The notes: generated from the letters alone by a model not told the origin. 64,000 bases of DNA from VXLM01 sp034421575 (GCA_034421575.1 DAOUKG010000044.1:38668-102667), one strand, 5' to 3'. Shown: positions 1-9,241, counted from the first letter of the stretch. Translations and numbers: made by a program.

Positions 1-1571
1 CCGTGCTTCAGAATATTGCCGACATCGAGCGACTCATCAACAAGGTGAGCGCGCTCGCGGCGACGCCTCGCGACGTCGTAAGCCTCGGCCGCAGCCTCGC
101 CGCGACGCCCGAGATTTGGAATATCCTCGACGAGGAGGACGACGCGCCCTCCGTGGCGTGGATGACGAGCGGTGTGCAAGACGCTTCTGAGACCGTAGAC
201 CTGATCACCAAGGCGCTCACCGACGACCCTCCCCTAAACGTTGGAGACGGCGGCGTCATTCGTCATGGCTTCTCCGAGGATCTTGACAAGCTCCGCAATT
301 CCTCACGAGAAGCGCAGGACTACATCGCATCTCTGGAGAAGACGGAGCGAGAGCGGACGGGCATCAAGTCCCTAAAGGTCGGCTACAACAAGGTCTTTGG
401 GTACTACATCGAGATCAGCCGCGCCAACCTGTCACAGGCCCCTGAGGAGTACATCCGTCGCCAGACCCTTGTCAACGCCGAACGCTTCATCACCCCGCAG
501 ATGAAGGAGTACGAGTCGCTTATCCTCAATGCCCAGGAGCGAATAGCTGAGCTTGAGTCGAGCCTGTTCCGGCAGGTCTGCAAACAGGTCGCTGACGCCG
601 CTTCGTCAATCATGACAGTGGCGCGCGCCGTCGCCCACGTCGACGCCTTCGCGGCCCTCGCCGAAGTTGCCGAACGGCAAGGCTACGTCCGGCCTCAACT
701 GAATGAGGGCGACACGATCACCATCGTTCAGGGACGGCATCCCGTCGTGGAGAACACCATTGAGGCGGGCAAGTTCGTTCCTAATGACATCCGCCTGTCC
801 ACTGGAGACGAACAGGTCATCATGCTCACCGGACCGAACATGGCCGGCAAATCGACCTTCATCCGTCAGGTCGCCGTCATTACCCTCATGGCACAGATCG
901 GCAGTTTTGTTCCAGCAGACTCTGCCACCATAGGCGTTGTCGACCGCATCTTCACCCGTGTCGGCCTCCAGGACGATCTCTCGACCGGCCAGTCCACCTT
1001 CATGATCGAGATGCTTGAAACGGCAACCATCCTCAATCACTCCACGCCACGTTCGCTGGTCATCCTCGACGAGATAGGACGCGGCACCAGCACCTACGAC
1101 GGACTGGCGATTGCAAGGGCCGTAGCGGAGTTCATCCACAGCCATCCCCGCGCCGGATGCAAGACTCTGTTCGCCACCCACTATCACGAGCTGACACAGC
1201 TCGCCGACGTTCTTCCAAGGGTGCGAAACTACAATATCGCCGTCGCAGAAGAGGATGGCGAGGTTGTCTTCCTCCATCGCATCGTCCCTGGCGGAGCGGA
1301 CAGGAGCTACGGCGTCTACGTTGCGAGGCTGGCCGGTATGCCCACAGCCGTGATCAACCGCGCGTGGGAAGTCCTCAAAGAACTGGAGGGGACAGCGTCG
1401 TCCCCGGGACCCAACGGTCGAGCCGAGGCTTCGTCCGACGAAGCACGCCAACTGTCGCTCCTTCCAACCACTCCGCCGGTCATCGACGAGTTGCTTGCGC
1501 TGGACGTCTCGTCAATGACGCCTCTGGAGGCCATCACCAAGCTGTACGAAATTCAGGAACGCGCCAGATAG
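1..1571 (+). CDS. mutS: DNA mismatch repair protein MutS (5'-truncated by window edge)
   Basis: This is the mismatch-recognition ATPase that starts methyl-independent or MutL-dependent repair. About 522 residues are visible, against roughly 850 or more for the family; the mismatch-binding and connector domains lie outside the window. What remains starts in the core/lever domain, passes through the clamp (coiled, charged helices around visible residues 85-190) and ends with the ABC-type ATPase. The Walker A motif GPNMAGKST is at about visible residue 277, Walker B (LVILDEIGRGTS) at about 352, and the FATHYHEL switch follows. The reading frame is already open at position 3, so it is a window-edge partial, not a truncated gene. 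No mutL is in view. A hairpin follows the stop codon. Confidence 0.97.
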   Translation, partial: VLQNIADIERLINKVSALAATPRDVVSLGRSLAATPEIWNILDEEDDAPSVAWMTSGVQDASETVDLITKALTDDPPLNVGDGGVIRHGFSEDLDKLRNSSREAQDYIASLEKTERERTGIKSLKVGYNKVFGYYIEISRANLSQAPEEYIRRQTLVNAERFITPQMKEYESLILNAQERIAELESSLFRQVCKQVADAASSIMTVARAVAHVDAFAALAEVAERQGYVRPQLNEGDTITIVQGRHPVVENTIEAGKFVPNDIRLSTGDEQVIMLTGPNMAGKSTFIRQVAVITLMAQIGSFVPADSATIGVVDRIFTRVGLQDDLSTGQSTFMIEMLETATILNHSTPRSLVILDEIGRGTSTYDGLAIARAVAEFIHSHPRAGCKTLFATHYHELTQLADVLPRVRNYNIAVAEEDGEVVFLHRIVPGGADRSYGVYVARLAGMPTAVINRAWEVLKELEGTASSPGPNGRAEASSDEARQLSLLPTTPPVIDELLALDVSSMTPLEAITKLYEIQERAR

Positions 1572-1600
1572 CCTGCCGGTTCACAATTTGTTAAGCGTTA

Positions 1601-1618
1601 CGTTACTTTCGAGTAACG
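1601..1618 (+). other. Perfect 7-bp hairpin with TTCG tetraloop after mutS
   Basis: CGTTACT-TTCG-AGTAACG lies 30 bp after the mutS stop and 78 bp before the next start. The stable UUCG-type loop suggests an RNA structure. There is no T-tract, so it may be an RNA-end stabiliser or a weak terminator. Confidence 0.4.
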
Positions 1619-1695
1619 GCGTCTCGCTACACTGAACGAAAGCTGGACCGTTAAACTGTCTACGAGTTACTGTCGAATAGTCTAAGGAGGATTCA

Positions 1696-2958
1696 ATGCG
1701 CAGACCGGTATCCCTTCTGATGGTCTTGGGTCTCGCAGTGGCCGCGCTCGCGTTCCTTGCGGCCTGCACGAGCGAGGACGAGGACGCCATGACGGACTCC
1801 CCTCCGGCCACGGCTGCTGAAACTGTTCCCACACCCATGCCGGAGCCGACTCCAACAGCGGTGCCGACGCCCTCGCTGTCACTCCCGATTACCGAAGACA
1901 CCATTACGGCCCCTCGCATCAGCGGTGAGGGAATCAACGAGTGGATCAACTCGGAGGAACTCATCCTCTCGGAGCTGCAGGCGGAGAATAAGGTAGTCCT
2001 CATCGACTTCTGGACATACACCTGCATAAACTGCATCCGGACCCTCCCCTACCTCAAGCAGTGGCACGACAAGTACGCCGATCGCGGTCTCGTAATCATC
2101 GGAGTCCATACACCCGAGTTCGAGTTCGAAAAGTCCCTGGAAAACGTCAAGGAGGCCGTCGAGGGGTTCGAAATCAAATATCCCGTCGTCCAGGACAACA
2201 ACTACTGGACGTGGAACGCCTTCAACAACCGTTACTGGCCTGCAAAGTACCTGATCGACAAGGACGGTTACGTCCGCTACTCCCACTTCGGAGAGGGCAG
2301 GTATGACGAGACCGAACAGGCTATTCGCCTTCTGCTCGAGGAGGCCGACCAGGCGGTCAGCGACATAGCGGACGACCTCAACCCGATCAGGCTCGTGGCG
2401 CCCAACGCCATGAGTTCAAGAAGCCCCGACGGACTGACGCGCGAGCTCTACGCCGGCACCGGCCGCAACTACAGCGCGCTGCGGTCGGGAACGAGGGCGC
2501 CCTACGTACTCAACGAGGAGTACTACGAGCGTGGAAGTACGGATACCGAGTACACGGATCCCGGCGATTGGAAAAATCATCATATCTACCTGCAGGGCCT
2601 TTGGCACAACGGCGAGGAGAGCCTTCGTCACGCCCGGATGACGGAGGAGTTCGAGGACTACATGGCGCTCCGGTTCAACGCCGTTGAAGTGAACGTCGTC
2701 CTCCGCACCCAGAGTGAAACGCCCTACACGGTCCAGATTCGGATGGACGGTGAGCCGCTCACCAGCGAGGACGCAGGCACCGATATCTGGTTCGACGACG
2801 AGGGCAGGAGCTTCATCACCGTCAACGAGCCCCGCCTGTACGCGCTCATACGCCTCGACGCCTTCGAGAGCCACGAGCTGACCCTGAGTTCAAACTCCGA
2901 CGAGTTCGAAGTATTCGCCTTCACCTTCGGAGCATACGTTGTCCATCCTGAAGTCTGA
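1696..2958 (+). CDS. DipZ-like thioredoxin-family lipoprotein
   Basis: This 420-residue exported lipoprotein has a signal peptide with lipobox LAAC (Cys24), then a Thr/Pro-rich linker (about 28-65). A TlpA/redoxin-type thioredoxin domain (about 75-215) carries the active-site pair Cys110-x-x-Cys113 inside WTYTCINC. The last 170 residues resemble the C-terminal beta domain of DipZ, seen in the pattern NEPRLYALIRL ... VFAFTFG near the end. DipZ proteins normally fuse this to a CcdA-like membrane domain; here a lipid anchor replaces it. The likely role is thiol-disulfide reduction outside the membrane. The start is fixed by AAGGAGG 6 bases upstream. A second thioredoxin-fold lipoprotein follows 250 bp later. 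The fold is certain, the substrate unknown. Confidence 0.88.
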   Translation: MRRPVSLLMVLGLAVAALAFLAACTSEDEDAMTDSPPATAAETVPTPMPEPTPTAVPTPSLSLPITEDTITAPRISGEGINEWINSEELILSELQAENKVVLIDFWTYTCINCIRTLPYLKQWHDKYADRGLVIIGVHTPEFEFEKSLENVKEAVEGFEIKYPVVQDNNYWTWNAFNNRYWPAKYLIDKDGYVRYSHFGEGRYDETEQAIRLLLEEADQAVSDIADDLNPIRLVAPNAMSSRSPDGLTRELYAGTGRNYSALRSGTRAPYVLNEEYYERGSTDTEYTDPGDWKNHHIYLQGLWHNGEESLRHARMTEEFEDYMALRFNAVEVNVVLRTQSETPYTVQIRMDGEPLTSEDAGTDIWFDDEGRSFITVNEPRLYALIRLDAFESHELTLSSNSDEFEVFAFTFGAYVVHPEV

Positions 2959-2978
2959 ATGGGAAGCTGCAGAGCATC

Positions 2979-3091
2979 TTTGTCCGTTCGCCTTGAGCAG
3001 CGTTACGCCCCGTACGCGGGGCCGTGCCGGGGTTTCGGTAACTACTGGAAAGGTGCCCACAATCTCTCCCCCGCCGGGGGAGAGATACAGA
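2979..3091. repeat. Interspersed repeat (inverted copy of the unit at 59.6 and 63.9 kb)
   Basis: Bases 2984-3046 match, in reverse complement, the repeat at about 63937-64000 and, more loosely, 59650-59747. Shared landmarks are GAGCAGCGTTACGCCCC, GGGGCCGTGC and a CAGTAACT-like end. It is followed by a CTCTCCCCCGCCGGGGGAGAG palindrome at about 3064-3084. It fills the gap between the two thioredoxin-like lipoprotein genes. Confidence 0.7.
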
Positions 3092-3209
3092 GAGGGGGTT
3101 CCAGCAGTTACTTGAAAGCCTGTAGATGGGTTGCCGGTGGTCTCGCTCTAGACTGGGGAGTAACCAAGGAAAGTAGCGTTTGTTGTTCAAGGGAGAGTAG
3201 AGGTAACAC

Positions 3210-4169
3210 ATGAAAACAACCATCAAGGTCCTAGTATTCGGCCTTATAGTCCTCTCCGCCTTCATCGTCGCCTGCGGCGGGGAGGACGAGGCGCCCCAGA
3301 CAATCAACGATTCGCCGGACTCGACATCCACCCATCGCGAGCCGCCCGAGAGGCCCGACCGCGAGCCTCTCATCGAGAGCGAGACCACCGAGGACGGCTT
3401 CAAGGCAATCCTCGGCACCGGCGATCTTGGCGTAGGAAACGAGCGAATCGGTTTCGTGCTCACCTCCAAGACAGGATTCGTCAACAATGAAGGCGTACAG
3501 GTCACCCCGAGGTACGTCTCCGACGGCACCGATGAGGTTGGGACCACCGTCGACACCGAATTCCAGCCGTGGCCCTACGGCAATCGCGGCCTCTACACTA
3601 CCTATGTCGAATTCGACAAGCCCGGTCAGTGGCAGCTGGACATCTCCCTTCCCGTCGAGGGGGGAACGACATCGATAGTTCCGCTCTCTCTGGAGGTATT
3701 CGACACTTCCCATGCCCCCATGCAAGGGCACGTCGCCGTATCGACCAAGACCCGGACCGTGGACGACGTGGAGTCGCTCCAGGAGCTAACCACTGGCTCC
3801 CTGCAGGACCCTGACCTCTATCAGATCAGCCTGGACAAGGCCCTCGAAAACGAGATGCCCACTGTCGTCGTGTTCGCAAGTCCGGCCTTCTGCCAGAACG
3901 CCGTCTGTGGACCACAGGTCGATGTCCTCCAGGAGCTCAAGAACGCATACCCGACGGCCGTAAACTACGTGCATGTAGACTTCTACGACAACCCCCACGA
4001 GATCCAGGGTGACCTCGAACGCGCGGTCATTTCGCCCGCCGTCCGCGACTGGCGACTGCCCAGCATCGAGTGGACGTTCGTCATCGACAAGCAGGGCATC
4101 GTCACTGCCCGCTTCGAGGGCTTCGCGACCTTCGACGAGGTGGAGACGGCCCTGCGTCAGGTGCTCTAG
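3210..4169 (+). CDS. Lipoprotein with C-terminal thioredoxin-like domain
   Basis: This 319-residue protein has a lipoprotein signal peptide ending IVAC (Cys22), an acidic/Ser/Pro linker to about residue 55, a beta-rich middle region (about 60-170) and a thioredoxin-fold C-terminus (about 200-319). The redox site is spaced unusually, Cys228-x4-Cys233 (FCQNAVCGP), not the usual CxxC, so it may bind metal or act as a peroxiredoxin/Sco-like reductase. A late 'FVIDKQGIVTARFEG' stretch is typical of TlpA/Sco-type folds. GAGGT precedes the ATG by 6 bases. It sits in tandem with the DipZ-like lipoprotein, so the two may form an extracytoplasmic redox pair. Exact family not recognised. Confidence 0.8.
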   Translation: MKTTIKVLVFGLIVLSAFIVACGGEDEAPQTINDSPDSTSTHREPPERPDREPLIESETTEDGFKAILGTGDLGVGNERIGFVLTSKTGFVNNEGVQVTPRYVSDGTDEVGTTVDTEFQPWPYGNRGLYTTYVEFDKPGQWQLDISLPVEGGTTSIVPLSLEVFDTSHAPMQGHVAVSTKTRTVDDVESLQELTTGSLQDPDLYQISLDKALENEMPTVVVFASPAFCQNAVCGPQVDVLQELKNAYPTAVNYVHVDFYDNPHEIQGDLERAVISPAVRDWRLPSIEWTFVIDKQGIVTARFEGFATFDEVETALRQVL

Positions 4170-4297
4170 GCCGTCTTCGGCGAAACGACGACCTTCAGCG
4201 GATTGAATCGAGTAGGCGTGACTCAATACCATAGGTCGCACAGCCTCCCGGCTGTTGCCCAATCTCACGAAGGGGCGCTGTTGCGACTGCGATCAGA

Positions 4298-4579
4298 ATG
4301 GTTGTCGCGAAGTTTCTATACGGAACCCTATACCGGGTAGGGAAATTCTTTCGCAGGTGGGGCGCGTCGATGGTCGACGCGCTCCCTCCGTACAAGCGAG
4401 TCGAGGGCATCCTCGCCGACAAGGGCACCGACACACGCGGCAACCACTACATCCTCGTCAACAACGAGATAATCGGCGTCGACTGGCTCACGTTCGATCT
4501 GCTCATCATCGGAGAGGCGCTCCGCATCCGCGCCACCCGCGCCAACCAGGCAATCAACATCGACCGCCTCTCTCCCTGA
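4298..4579 (+). CDS. Small protein of unknown function
   Basis: This 93-residue reading frame has a basic, aromatic N-terminus and a C-terminal half with balanced, protein-like composition (about residues 45-90: NHYILVNNEIIGVDW and FDLLIIGEALRIRA). An internal ATG at 4370 has a better ribosome site (AGGTGGGG, 8 bases away) and would give a 69-residue soluble protein; the longer start has little support. It is convergent with the hydroxylase gene at 4668, with a palindrome between them. I do not recognise the family. GC skew and codon use look like its neighbours, so I think it is real. Confidence 0.5.
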   Translation: MVVAKFLYGTLYRVGKFFRRWGASMVDALPPYKRVEGILADKGTDTRGNHYILVNNEIIGVDWLTFDLLIIGEALRIRATRANQAINIDRLSP

Positions 4580-4602
4580 GAGCACCCTTTGCTGGAAGAG
4601 CA

Positions 4603-4629
4603 TAGGGGCGGGTTTGAAACCCGCCCCTA
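4603..4629. terminator. Palindrome between convergent genes, possible bidirectional terminator
   Basis: TAGGGGCGGGTTT-GAAACCCGCCCCTA is a near-perfect inverted repeat placed 24 bp after one stop and 39 bp before the convergent one. The same palindrome family occurs at 22112-22140, so it is also an interspersed repeat. No T-tract. Confidence 0.5.
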
Positions 4630-4667
4630 CCACAATTGCAAACGTTGACCTGTAATCGCGACCGGGC

Positions 4668-6926
4668 CTATCCCCCGTTCTGGCTCCAGAGCGACTGCAT
4701 GACATTGACGGGGTTCATCGGCAGCACTTCCATGCGGACCCCGACGGCCTTGTAGATCGCGTTGGCGATGGCCGCGGGCGGGGGCACGATGTTCACCTCG
4801 CCGACTCCGCGCACCCCGAAGGGATGGCCGGGATTGGCGACCTCGACAACGACCGTGTCGATCATCGGAAGGTCGTTGGCGACCGGCATGCGGTAGTCGA
4901 GGAACGTGCTGTTCGCCATGCGACCCTCGCCGGTCATGAAGTACTCTTCGTTGAGCGCCCATCCAATGCCCTGCGCGCTGCCGCCCTGCATCTGGCCTTC
5001 GACGTAGCTGGGATGTACGGCCTTGCCCACGTCCTGAACGGTGGTGAAGCGCAGTATCGACACCTTGCCGGTCTCGGGGTCGACCTCAAGGTCGACGATG
5101 TTGCCGCAGTAGGCAGAGCCGGCTCCCGCCGCATCGACGGTTGCCCGTCCCACGATGGGGTTGCCGGTGCCGCCGATCTGTCCGGCAAGCTCCTTGAAGC
5201 TCATGGACAGCTCCGAGTCGACCTTCGACCGGAACACGCCGTCGACGAGCTCCACCGAGTCCGGTTCGACGTCCCAGATCAGCGCGGCGCTGTCGATCAT
5301 CTGACGCTTGACGTCCTGGGCGGCGTCGTGGGCAGCCATGCCGGTCGCGAAGGTGACACGGCTCCCGCCCGTCCCTGCGGTGAAACCGATCTCGTCGGTG
5401 CTGACGACCATCGGGTGAAAGTCCTCGACCGGAATGCCCAGCACTTCTGCCGCCTGCATCGAAATTGACGTGCGTGTCCCTCCAATGTCAGGCGACCCCT
5501 CGACGAGGCTGCAGGTGCCGTCCGAGTGGACGTTGATGTTCACGCTTGACGGGCCGCCTCCATTGATCCACCACCCGACCGCGACTCCGCGACCAGTGTT
5601 GGGGCCTTCCAGCGGTGCGTCGTAGTGCGGGTGCGCCTTCATCGCGTCGATCACCTCGACGAGGCCGATGGCCGGGAAGACGGGACCGTCGATGCGCCGC
5701 GTTCCCTCTTTCGCTGCGTTCATCAGGCGAAATTCCAAGGGGTCGATGCCGATCTTCTCCGCCAGCTCGTCAACCACAGTCTCGGCGGCAAACTCGGCGT
5801 TCGTCGCTCCGGGAGCGCGATAGGCGTTCGTGGAAGGCTTGTTGACGTAGACGCCGAAGCCCTCGATGTCACCGTGTTCAAGGTCGTAGGGAGCGAACAC
5901 GCACATGGTGCCCGGGCCGATCATCGAGCCCGCGTATGCACCCGACTCGTAGGCGAGCATCGCCTTGGCGGCAGTGAGCTTGCCCTCCTTGGTCGCGCCC
6001 ATCTTTATGACGATGTGCGATCCGGGGGTCGGGCCGGTTGCCTCGAGGTCCTCCGTGCGCGTCATGATGATCTTCACGGGACGATTGGTCTTTCGCGAGA
6101 GGTATGCCGCCAGTGGCGCTCCGTACGGCTCGAACTTTCCGCCGAATCCACCACCGATCTCCTGCGGGGTCAAAACAACCTGCGACTCCGAGACACCTAG
6201 CGCATTGGCCGTGCCGTCACGGACTTCCACCGGCCCCTGTGTGCTGCACCAGATGTGGACGCGACCGTCCTTCTTCCAGTGCACGGTGGTGTTCTGAGGC
6301 TCGATGTACCCCTGGTGCACGGTGGCAGTGTCGAAGGTGCGCTCGATGATGAAGTCGGCCTGGGCGAAACCCTCTTCCACATCGCCCTTGACGTGGTGGA
6401 TGTATTCTTCGATGTTCGTCGGCGTGTCGTTGTCATCGCCGTGGTAATCGGAGCGGTTCTTCTCGTGCAGAATCGGAGCGCCGTCGGCGAGGGCCTGGGG
6501 GGCCGTCATCACAGACGGCAGCATCTCGTACTCGACCTCGATGAGGGCCAGCGCCTCCTCGGCGTCATGGATGGTGTTCGCCGCGACCCCCGCGATGGGA
6601 TGTCCTTTGTACAGCACCTTCTTGCTGGCCATCAGCGACTCCCGCAGGTCCTCGTGCTCCCCGTCCTGCGGGAAGTCGGCAGCGGTCGTTACGGCGCGGA
6701 CGCCGGGATGCGCCTCCGCCTTGCTCGTGTCAATGGACTTGATGACCGCGTGCGCGTGCGGACTCCGAAGTATCTTCCCGTACAGCAGCCCCGTCGGGTA
6801 CTGGTCTGCACCGTACTTGGCGACGCCCGTCACCTTGTCCGCCCCGTCGTGGCGGATGGGACGCTTCCCGACAGTCGTGTACTCGACCTCGGATAGGACT
6901 ACGTTCGGCTCATAGGTTGTGGTCAC
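4668..6926 (-). CDS. Xanthine dehydrogenase family, molybdopterin-binding subunit (orphan large subunit)
   Basis: This 752-residue catalytic subunit belongs to the molybdenum hydroxylase family (xanthine dehydrogenase/CoxL type), which oxidises N-heterocycles, aldehydes or related carbons. The N-terminal a/b hammerhead domain begins around residue 15 (RPIRHDGADKVTG). Cofactor-binding landmarks include GGGFGGKFE, AYRAPGATNAEF and the C-terminal GVRGVGE with the presumed catalytic Glu. The start is GTG at 6926, with GAGGTG 6 bases upstream. The first eleven residues are almost identical to those of the paralogue at 43841, which supports this start. Unlike that copy, no FAD or 2Fe-2S subunit lies next to it. 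Substrate cannot be told from sequence. Confidence 0.93.
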   Translation of the reverse strand: MTTTYEPNVVLSEVEYTTVGKRPIRHDGADKVTGVAKYGADQYPTGLLYGKILRSPHAHAVIKSIDTSKAEAHPGVRAVTTAADFPQDGEHEDLRESLMASKKVLYKGHPIAGVAANTIHDAEEALALIEVEYEMLPSVMTAPQALADGAPILHEKNRSDYHGDDNDTPTNIEEYIHHVKGDVEEGFAQADFIIERTFDTATVHQGYIEPQNTTVHWKKDGRVHIWCSTQGPVEVRDGTANALGVSESQVVLTPQEIGGGFGGKFEPYGAPLAAYLSRKTNRPVKIIMTRTEDLEATGPTPGSHIVIKMGATKEGKLTAAKAMLAYESGAYAGSMIGPGTMCVFAPYDLEHGDIEGFGVYVNKPSTNAYRAPGATNAEFAAETVVDELAEKIGIDPLEFRLMNAAKEGTRRIDGPVFPAIGLVEVIDAMKAHPHYDAPLEGPNTGRGVAVGWWINGGGPSSVNINVHSDGTCSLVEGSPDIGGTRTSISMQAAEVLGIPVEDFHPMVVSTDEIGFTAGTGGSRVTFATGMAAHDAAQDVKRQMIDSAALIWDVEPDSVELVDGVFRSKVDSELSMSFKELAGQIGGTGNPIVGRATVDAAGAGSAYCGNIVDLEVDPETGKVSILRFTTVQDVGKAVHPSYVEGQMQGGSAQGIGWALNEEYFMTGEGRMANSTFLDYRMPVANDLPMIDTVVVEVANPGHPFGVRGVGEVNIVPPPAAIANAIYKAVGVRMEVLPMNPVNVMQSLWSQNGG

Positions 6927-7114
6927 GGATACACCTCATGTATTGCGAGATTGGCTGGGACGAATTAAAGCAGGAATGGCACGGCAGCGCAATCGGAGAC
7001 GGCCCCTACTTGACTGGCATCGATCCTGCCACGACGGGATGCTATGGCCCGTCAAGAAGATACCTGACAGGGGGCATGGCTCGGCTGACAGCACCTCAAA
7101 ATTCTCGAAAAACA

Positions 7115-7140
7115 CGCCATTATGCGCCATTTCGCGCCAC
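7115..7140. promoter_or_regulatory. Three CGCCAY hexamers at exact 10-bp spacing
   Basis: CGCCAT, CGCCAT and CGCCAC start at 7115, 7125 and 7135, placing each on the same face of the helix. They lie in the 284-bp gap upstream of the orphan hydroxylase gene (start 6926). A TTGACA-like hexamer reads toward that gene at 7158-7153, but has no good -10 partner. The rest of the gap (6927-7210) shows nothing I can name. Possible operator. Confidence 0.3.
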
Positions 7141-7210
7141 TTTGTGCGTTATTGTCAATTAGGCAGATTGAATGAATGAGGCGCAAACTAAGGTGTAACT
7201 GGCTTCACCA

Positions 7211-8395
7211 TCACTCAATCTCCGTCACCTCATCCAACGCCGGTAGCACACCCGACTCCAGCTCGTCGTACGGCTCGAAGCCGACCGAGATGCGGACCAT
7301 TCCGGGATAGGGGAAGCGCTCCTCGCCCCAGACTGTGGCGACGTGGAGCATGATGGTCGTGGGGTCGCCAAGCGTCGGGACGTAGGAGATCGTGTCGGCG
7401 ACGGCCTTGACGAAGGCGTCCGCGGCAGAGCGCCCTCCCTTGAAGTCGACGTTTATCATCGCTCCGTAGCCACGTCCGCCGAAGGTCTTGGCGGCCTCGT
7501 TGTGGGTGTCGTGGGACGCGAGACCGGGATACCGAACGCGCTTGACGGCGGGATGCCCCGACATCGCTGCCGCCAGCTTCGAAGCGTTCTCGCATTGAGC
7601 CGCGAACCTCAGGCCGAACGTGCGCGCTTGTGTATTGAGGCGGTAGGCGTCGTCCGCGCTCAGGATGTTCCCGACATACTTCCGGTACAGCATGGCGTCT
7701 TTGCGGATGCGGGAGTCGTTCCCGCACACGACTCCCGCAGTCAGGTTGCCGTGTCCGCCCAGGTACTTGGTCGCGCTATGCACGACGATATCCGCCCCGT
7801 GCTCCAGTGGACGCCAGAGACGCGAGGTGGCGAAGGTGTTGTCCACGACGGCCGCTATATCGCGCTTCTTCGCCATCTCGATGATCTTTCGACCGTCCGA
7901 GACGATCAGCAGCGGGTTCGTTACCGGCTCGAAGTACAGAAGGGACGGCTCGACGCGGTCGAGCAGGTCCTCGAGCCTGTCGAGGTCGTATCGCTCCTCG
8001 CCCTCCTCGGTATGGAACCGCATGACATCGATGCCCCGTCGGCCTATGAGGACGTTCTCAATGTAGTCGTTCGTGCCGCCGTAGAGCTCGCTGAAGAAGA
8101 GCCAAGGGCCGGTATTCTCGCCGCGTTGGAAGACCGAGAGGGCCGTGTCGATAGCCGCCATCCCTGAAGCAGTGAGGACGGCCCATCTCGAACCCTCCAT
8201 CTCCGCAAGCAGTTCCTCCGTCTCCGCGACGTTCGGGTTTCCGTATCGGCTATACGAAAAACGGTCGGCACTCTGCGGGTACTCCTCCTCCTTCGCGAAC
8301 ACGTCCGCCGCCTCGCCTATTGTGTCAAAGAGGAACCCCGCGTTGCGATAGATCGGGAGGCGCTTCGTGCGCTGTGGCTTCGGCGGCATCGTCAC
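7211..8395 (-). CDS. Cys/Met metabolism PLP-dependent enzyme (cystathionine gamma-synthase/lyase family)
   Basis: This 394-residue fold-type I PLP enzyme is related to cystathionine gamma-synthase, cystathionine lyases, methionine gamma-lyase and O-acylhomoserine sulfhydrylases. The PLP lysine lies in HSATKYLGGHG (about residue 213). The substrate-side signature SRYGNPNVAETEELLAEMEG is near residue 48, with a TASGMAAI stretch after it. The GTG start at 8395 is 3 bp after the upstream stop; an ATG at 8389 is the alternative. Tight spacing implies co-transcription with the lactonase-like amidohydrolase upstream. The exact reaction (synthase, lyase or sulfhydrylase) cannot be decided here. Confidence 0.92.
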   Translation of the reverse strand: MTMPPKPQRTKRLPIYRNAGFLFDTIGEAADVFAKEEEYPQSADRFSYSRYGNPNVAETEELLAEMEGSRWAVLTASGMAAIDTALSVFQRGENTGPWLFFSELYGGTNDYIENVLIGRRGIDVMRFHTEEGEERYDLDRLEDLLDRVEPSLLYFEPVTNPLLIVSDGRKIIEMAKKRDIAAVVDNTFATSRLWRPLEHGADIVVHSATKYLGGHGNLTAGVVCGNDSRIRKDAMLYRKYVGNILSADDAYRLNTQARTFGLRFAAQCENASKLAAAMSGHPAVKRVRYPGLASHDTHNEAAKTFGGRGYGAMINVDFKGGRSAADAFVKAVADTISYVPTLGDPTTIMLHVATVWGEERFPYPGMVRISVGFEPYDELESGVLPALDEVTEIE

Positions 8396-8398
8396 GCT

Positions 8399-9241
8399 CT
8401 AACCCAACCGGTAGAACCGTGCGGCGTTCCCGCCCATCAGCTTTGCGTAGTCGTCCGGGCCGATGTCCCCGACCGCCGCAACTGCGCCTTCCCTGATCGA
8501 TTCGTAGCCATCGACAAGCAAGCACACAGGCCAGTCGCTGCCCCACATGAGCCGGTCGTACCCGAAGCAGTCGATCACGTGAGCAACGTAGGGCATTATC
8601 TCAGCTTGCCAAGTCGCGGGGTTGGCCTCGGTCGCCATGCCGGAGACCTTGCAGTGCATCCCGGGTATCTCGGCGACCCTGGCGATATCCCCCGCCCACG
8701 GCTCCATTCGTCCATCCGCAATTTCCGGCTTGGCGATGTGGTCGACGACCATCCGCAGGTCGGGGACCCTGTCCGCCAGCTCCGGGATGTGCTTGAGGTG
8801 CGGCGGTCGCAGCAGGAGATCGTAGGCAAGCTCGCGCTGCGCAAGTTCGCGGAGGCCCCGAACAACGTCGTCTCGGAGAAGCCACCGCTCGTCCGGCTCG
8901 TCGTGGACCTGGTGTCGGACGCCGACGAACTTCGGCATCTCCTGCATCCGGTCCAGCGTCGCGCCCACGTTCTCGTCAGTCAGGTCTACCCACGCGACAA
9001 CGCCCGCGATGGAGTCTGCGCTCGCGGCGAGGTCGAACAGCAGGTCCGCCTCGTCCATCGTCATCTGCGCCTGCACGACGACGGTCTTGGATATCCCCGC
9101 CCGTTCGAGGTGTGGGGCCAGATCTTCGGGCAGGTAGCTGCGCCGCAGGACGTTGTCGCCCTCCGGCATCCACGGATATTCGAGACGGTCGATGTCCCAG
9201 AAGTGCTGGTGACTGTCTACCGTCGGAACGGAATCATTCAC
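8399..9241 (-). CDS. Amidohydrolase family protein, L-fuconolactonase/L-rhamnonolactonase-like
   Basis: This 280-residue TIM-barrel metal-dependent hydrolase has the family's opening motif DSHQHFWD (about residue 8), a KVSGMA segment near 194 and the closing MWGSDWPVC (about 231-239) with the catalytic Asp. This pattern is typical of sugar lactonases acting on L-fucono- or L-rhamnono-lactone. The start is GTG. An L-rhamnose mutarotase is the next gene upstream, about 110 bp away, which supports a deoxy-sugar role. The enolase-superfamily dehydratase and dehydrogenase of that pathway are not in view. Confidence 0.85.
   Translation of the reverse strand: MNDSVPTVDSHQHFWDIDRLEYPWMPEGDNVLRRSYLPEDLAPHLERAGISKTVVVQAQMTMDEADLLFDLAASADSIAGVVAWVDLTDENVGATLDRMQEMPKFVGVRHQVHDEPDERWLLRDDVVRGLRELAQRELAYDLLLRPPHLKHIPELADRVPDLRMVVDHIAKPEIADGRMEPWAGDIARVAEIPGMHCKVSGMATEANPATWQAEIMPYVAHVIDCFGYDRLMWGSDWPVCLLVDGYESIREGAVAAVGDIGPDDYAKLMGGNAARFYRLG

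Noticed and set aside
606..1451. 281-codon open frame opposite mutS
   Set aside because: It is fully antisense to conserved mutS motifs; high-GC third positions create such frames.
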